Positions 8,701 to 8,992 of a DNA stretch of 8,992 nucleotides are shown one piece after another (position 1 is the first letter of the stretch; each line of letters begins with the position of its first letter). The stretch comes from JAGNEJ01 sp043757865. Lineage in GTDB: Bacteria; Verrucomicrobiota; Verrucomicrobiia; Verrucomicrobiales; V1-33. Position numbers and translations under genes: made by a program. The stretch is from the NCBI GenBank assembly GCA_043757865.1, contig JAYVOP010000056.1, forward strand, positions 1 to 8,992, read 5' to 3'. The notes beneath the pieces were generated by a model, which was given only the letters and a program-made list of their open reading frames with translations, did not search any database and was not told the DNA's origin.

Positions 8701-8992
8701 GCAGATGCTAAAGCGGATGGGAAGGAAGTATTTAATTCGAGCCAGATCGTCGGGGCAGTAAGGTCAGATAAGAGTGCTTCTTCTCGCTTCGACACTACCT
8801 TCACCACCAAATCCGGCCTCATTCCCCTAGCCGTAAATTTACCGTCCGCCGGCCTGATGTATTCTCTGTCGGGCAGCCACGCGCCCAGCGCTTTGCAATT
8901 TCATTATGTGTCTTGGCGGCGGGAGCTACAGGTGGCTTGGGGCTTTATTTTGGCGGGGGCGTTGCTGATGCTGGGGCTGGGGAGGCAGCGTC
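5731..8992 (+). CDS. Giant exported, membrane-anchored protein, paralog 2 (3' partial)
   Basis: At least 1087 residues; the frame is open to the right edge. ATG 5731 is favoured because it gives a compact signal peptide (MDERPIGTLVSR, then a Leu-rich core ending ATAQ) and the best residue-number match to paralog 1. In-frame ATGs at 5695 and 5620 also exist; 5620 lies 4 bases after the stop of paralog 1, which would suit translational coupling but gives an unusually long pre-signal segment. No Shine-Dalgarno is seen for any of them. The entry motif at 36-70 (ELWIPEKSL, MILTRDEYLAL) aligns with that of paralog 1. Modules begin near 258, 619 and 806, and LHLPQ lies at 907. A low-complexity linker (about 927-1024) follows, then a predicted membrane helix at about 1067-1084. 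Sequence identity to paralog 1 is low but the order and spacing of landmarks agree. There are no enzyme motifs. It is probably cotranscribed with paralog 1 and may partner it. Confidence 0.92.
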   Translation, partial: MDERPIGTLVSRLLLTLLTLLSLALTATAQEPIHQRELWIPEKSLPHLLATNPKAMILTRDEYLALTKDAATPMPQKLTVAPTPVVLRAAEFHGSLAGNSVVTTADFTINVLTAQPDVWQLLELPIPMASLGTVMLDGATALRLVSAPKDQTDQRATVLLRTAGTHHLQATFYLPITGTGTQQITLPRLPAAAAQFALELPPRFAITEPSIVSTTALPSGNTLHTMPMAAGNDAFTVSWRAQDLAPLAGGAVLQTCSYLYQIDSAQVNSDLGIVLRSPLARVPQDVHIPLPETARVLSVEGPDIARWSLNAATLEVHFNSAELPVTNLRILLETTPTPSATPDHAELSVTLPQPSVREANRAAGSFAITAGADVRVRSILTSGLTAQTTVGLPGDAAKQPGFVAGFSFPVLNTAPNVTFQPLEPRFQADQLLHVAIRRDAIELTRTVRLLVKEGKIFSTTLHLPAGEEIKSLALADSKEPDWQAGPEHSLTVKWATPLTSTAPTTLTLVTRLDPPGWFTLGEQPRPLSLASLGIDGPELTTGYVGLDADAQFHVSTTASTGLEPTDPAHLQACGVALAGKLTWTRAENFTLDLAVSRRPSEVHAHITTYALPLLHTCDLEGQIELDVRNSGLRSLLVAAPVGLAEHLRFDSPLIAERKLQPLTGEWTLTFHEELSGHPHLRYHWSLPFADQKSEPDPAAAQMRFSTTLPVLKLPEAGRITGTYIIEANTDTELSITPQGMDDQDILTLPAIDNYQPRHRVIAAYGWRGSAWALSLDGTRHPAAALPGLVIDALVINSILNADGTQRHELTFNLRSNGEQFFSCPLPAAAKLLSLAIDNDPVKPVADPNPAQHGLRIQLPATIEARPASIHLTYELPAATAWEASGQLTLTPPALDPNTPVLSSKWLLHLPQGFSYDDISSNLETDFVRPTGSLVGTMLKPLSDGLLGKVMASKSKRNKGNSEITADVASTQTAAISEAMAVAGTVLEPTPADAKADGKEVFNSSQIVGAVRSDKSASSRFDTTFTTKSGLIPLAVNLPSAGLMYSLSGSHAPSALQFHYVSWRRELQVAWGFILAGALLMLGLGRQR
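6502..8361 (+). repeat. Modules of paralog 2 matching those of paralog 1
   Basis: Module 1 starts near 6502 (YLYQIDSAQVNSDLGIVL, then VLSVEGPDIARWS), module 2 near 7585 (LEGQIELDVRNSGLRSLLV, then GEWTLTFHEEL) and module 3 near 8146 (RHELTFNLRSNGEQFFSCPLP, ending LTYELPA). The block VL-VEGPDI-RWS corresponds to VLRVEGTDIREWS in the first giant protein, and LTYELPA to FLYEIPA. These are the strongest local matches between the two proteins. Confidence 0.5.
8509..8802 (+). other. Low-complexity linker segment within paralog 2
   Basis: This in-frame segment is rich in Ala, Ser, Thr, Lys and Asp and has few hydrophobic strands (for example MASKSKRNKGNSEITADVAS). It uses AAA, AGA, AGG, ACA, TCT and GTA codons much more than the GC-rich flanks. 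It lies where paralog 2 is about 59 residues longer than paralog 1, so it is probably a disordered, lineage-specific insertion before the membrane anchor. Confidence 0.55.

Overview
The window looks like a chromosomal segment from a member of the Planctomycetota-Verrucomicrobiota group, most likely a Verrucomicrobiaceae-type bacterium. The grounds are moderately high GC, weak or absent Shine-Dalgarno sequences, very large secreted proteins of unknown function, and a degenerate secretin-like protein of a kind I associate with this group. This is recognition from sequence style; no database search was possible. No rRNA, tRNA, CRISPR array, transposase or phage gene is visible. All genes are on the + strand.

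Layout. (1) Positions 1-1709 hold the 3' part of a secretin-like gene. It has one small N-terminal ring-type domain followed by two tandem copies of a secretin-core-like module (336-995 and 1053-1697). (2) Positions 1710-2117 are a 408-base non-coding gap with a GC-rich hairpin after the first gene and an AT-rich stretch with a tandem direct repeat and a weak promoter candidate before the second. (3) Positions 2118-5615 encode a 1165-residue exported protein with a signal peptide, a very large extracytoplasmic region, three predicted C-terminal membrane helices and a proline-rich tail. (4) Positions 5663-5764 hold a large imperfect palindrome (30-base arms, 27 matches) at the junction between the two large genes. 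(5) From 5731 (alternative start 5620) to beyond the right edge lies a second giant exported protein, at least 1087 residues long.

The most interesting result is that the two giant proteins are diverged, colinear paralogs. Counting from starts at 2118 and 5731, corresponding landmarks fall at almost the same residue numbers: an 'IP' entry motif at 43/40, three recurring beta-rich modules at about 269/258, 618/619 and 805/806, an LHLPQ motif at 910/907, then a C-terminal membrane anchor. The second protein has about 59 extra residues between LHLPQ and the anchor, which coincides with a low-complexity linker of different codon use. The pair looks like an ancient tandem duplication giving two membrane-anchored envelope proteins, perhaps partners in one complex. 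The upstream secretin-like gene, which lacks the usual gate motif, may belong to the same envelope system. The function is unknown, and any link among the three rests on position and export signals only.
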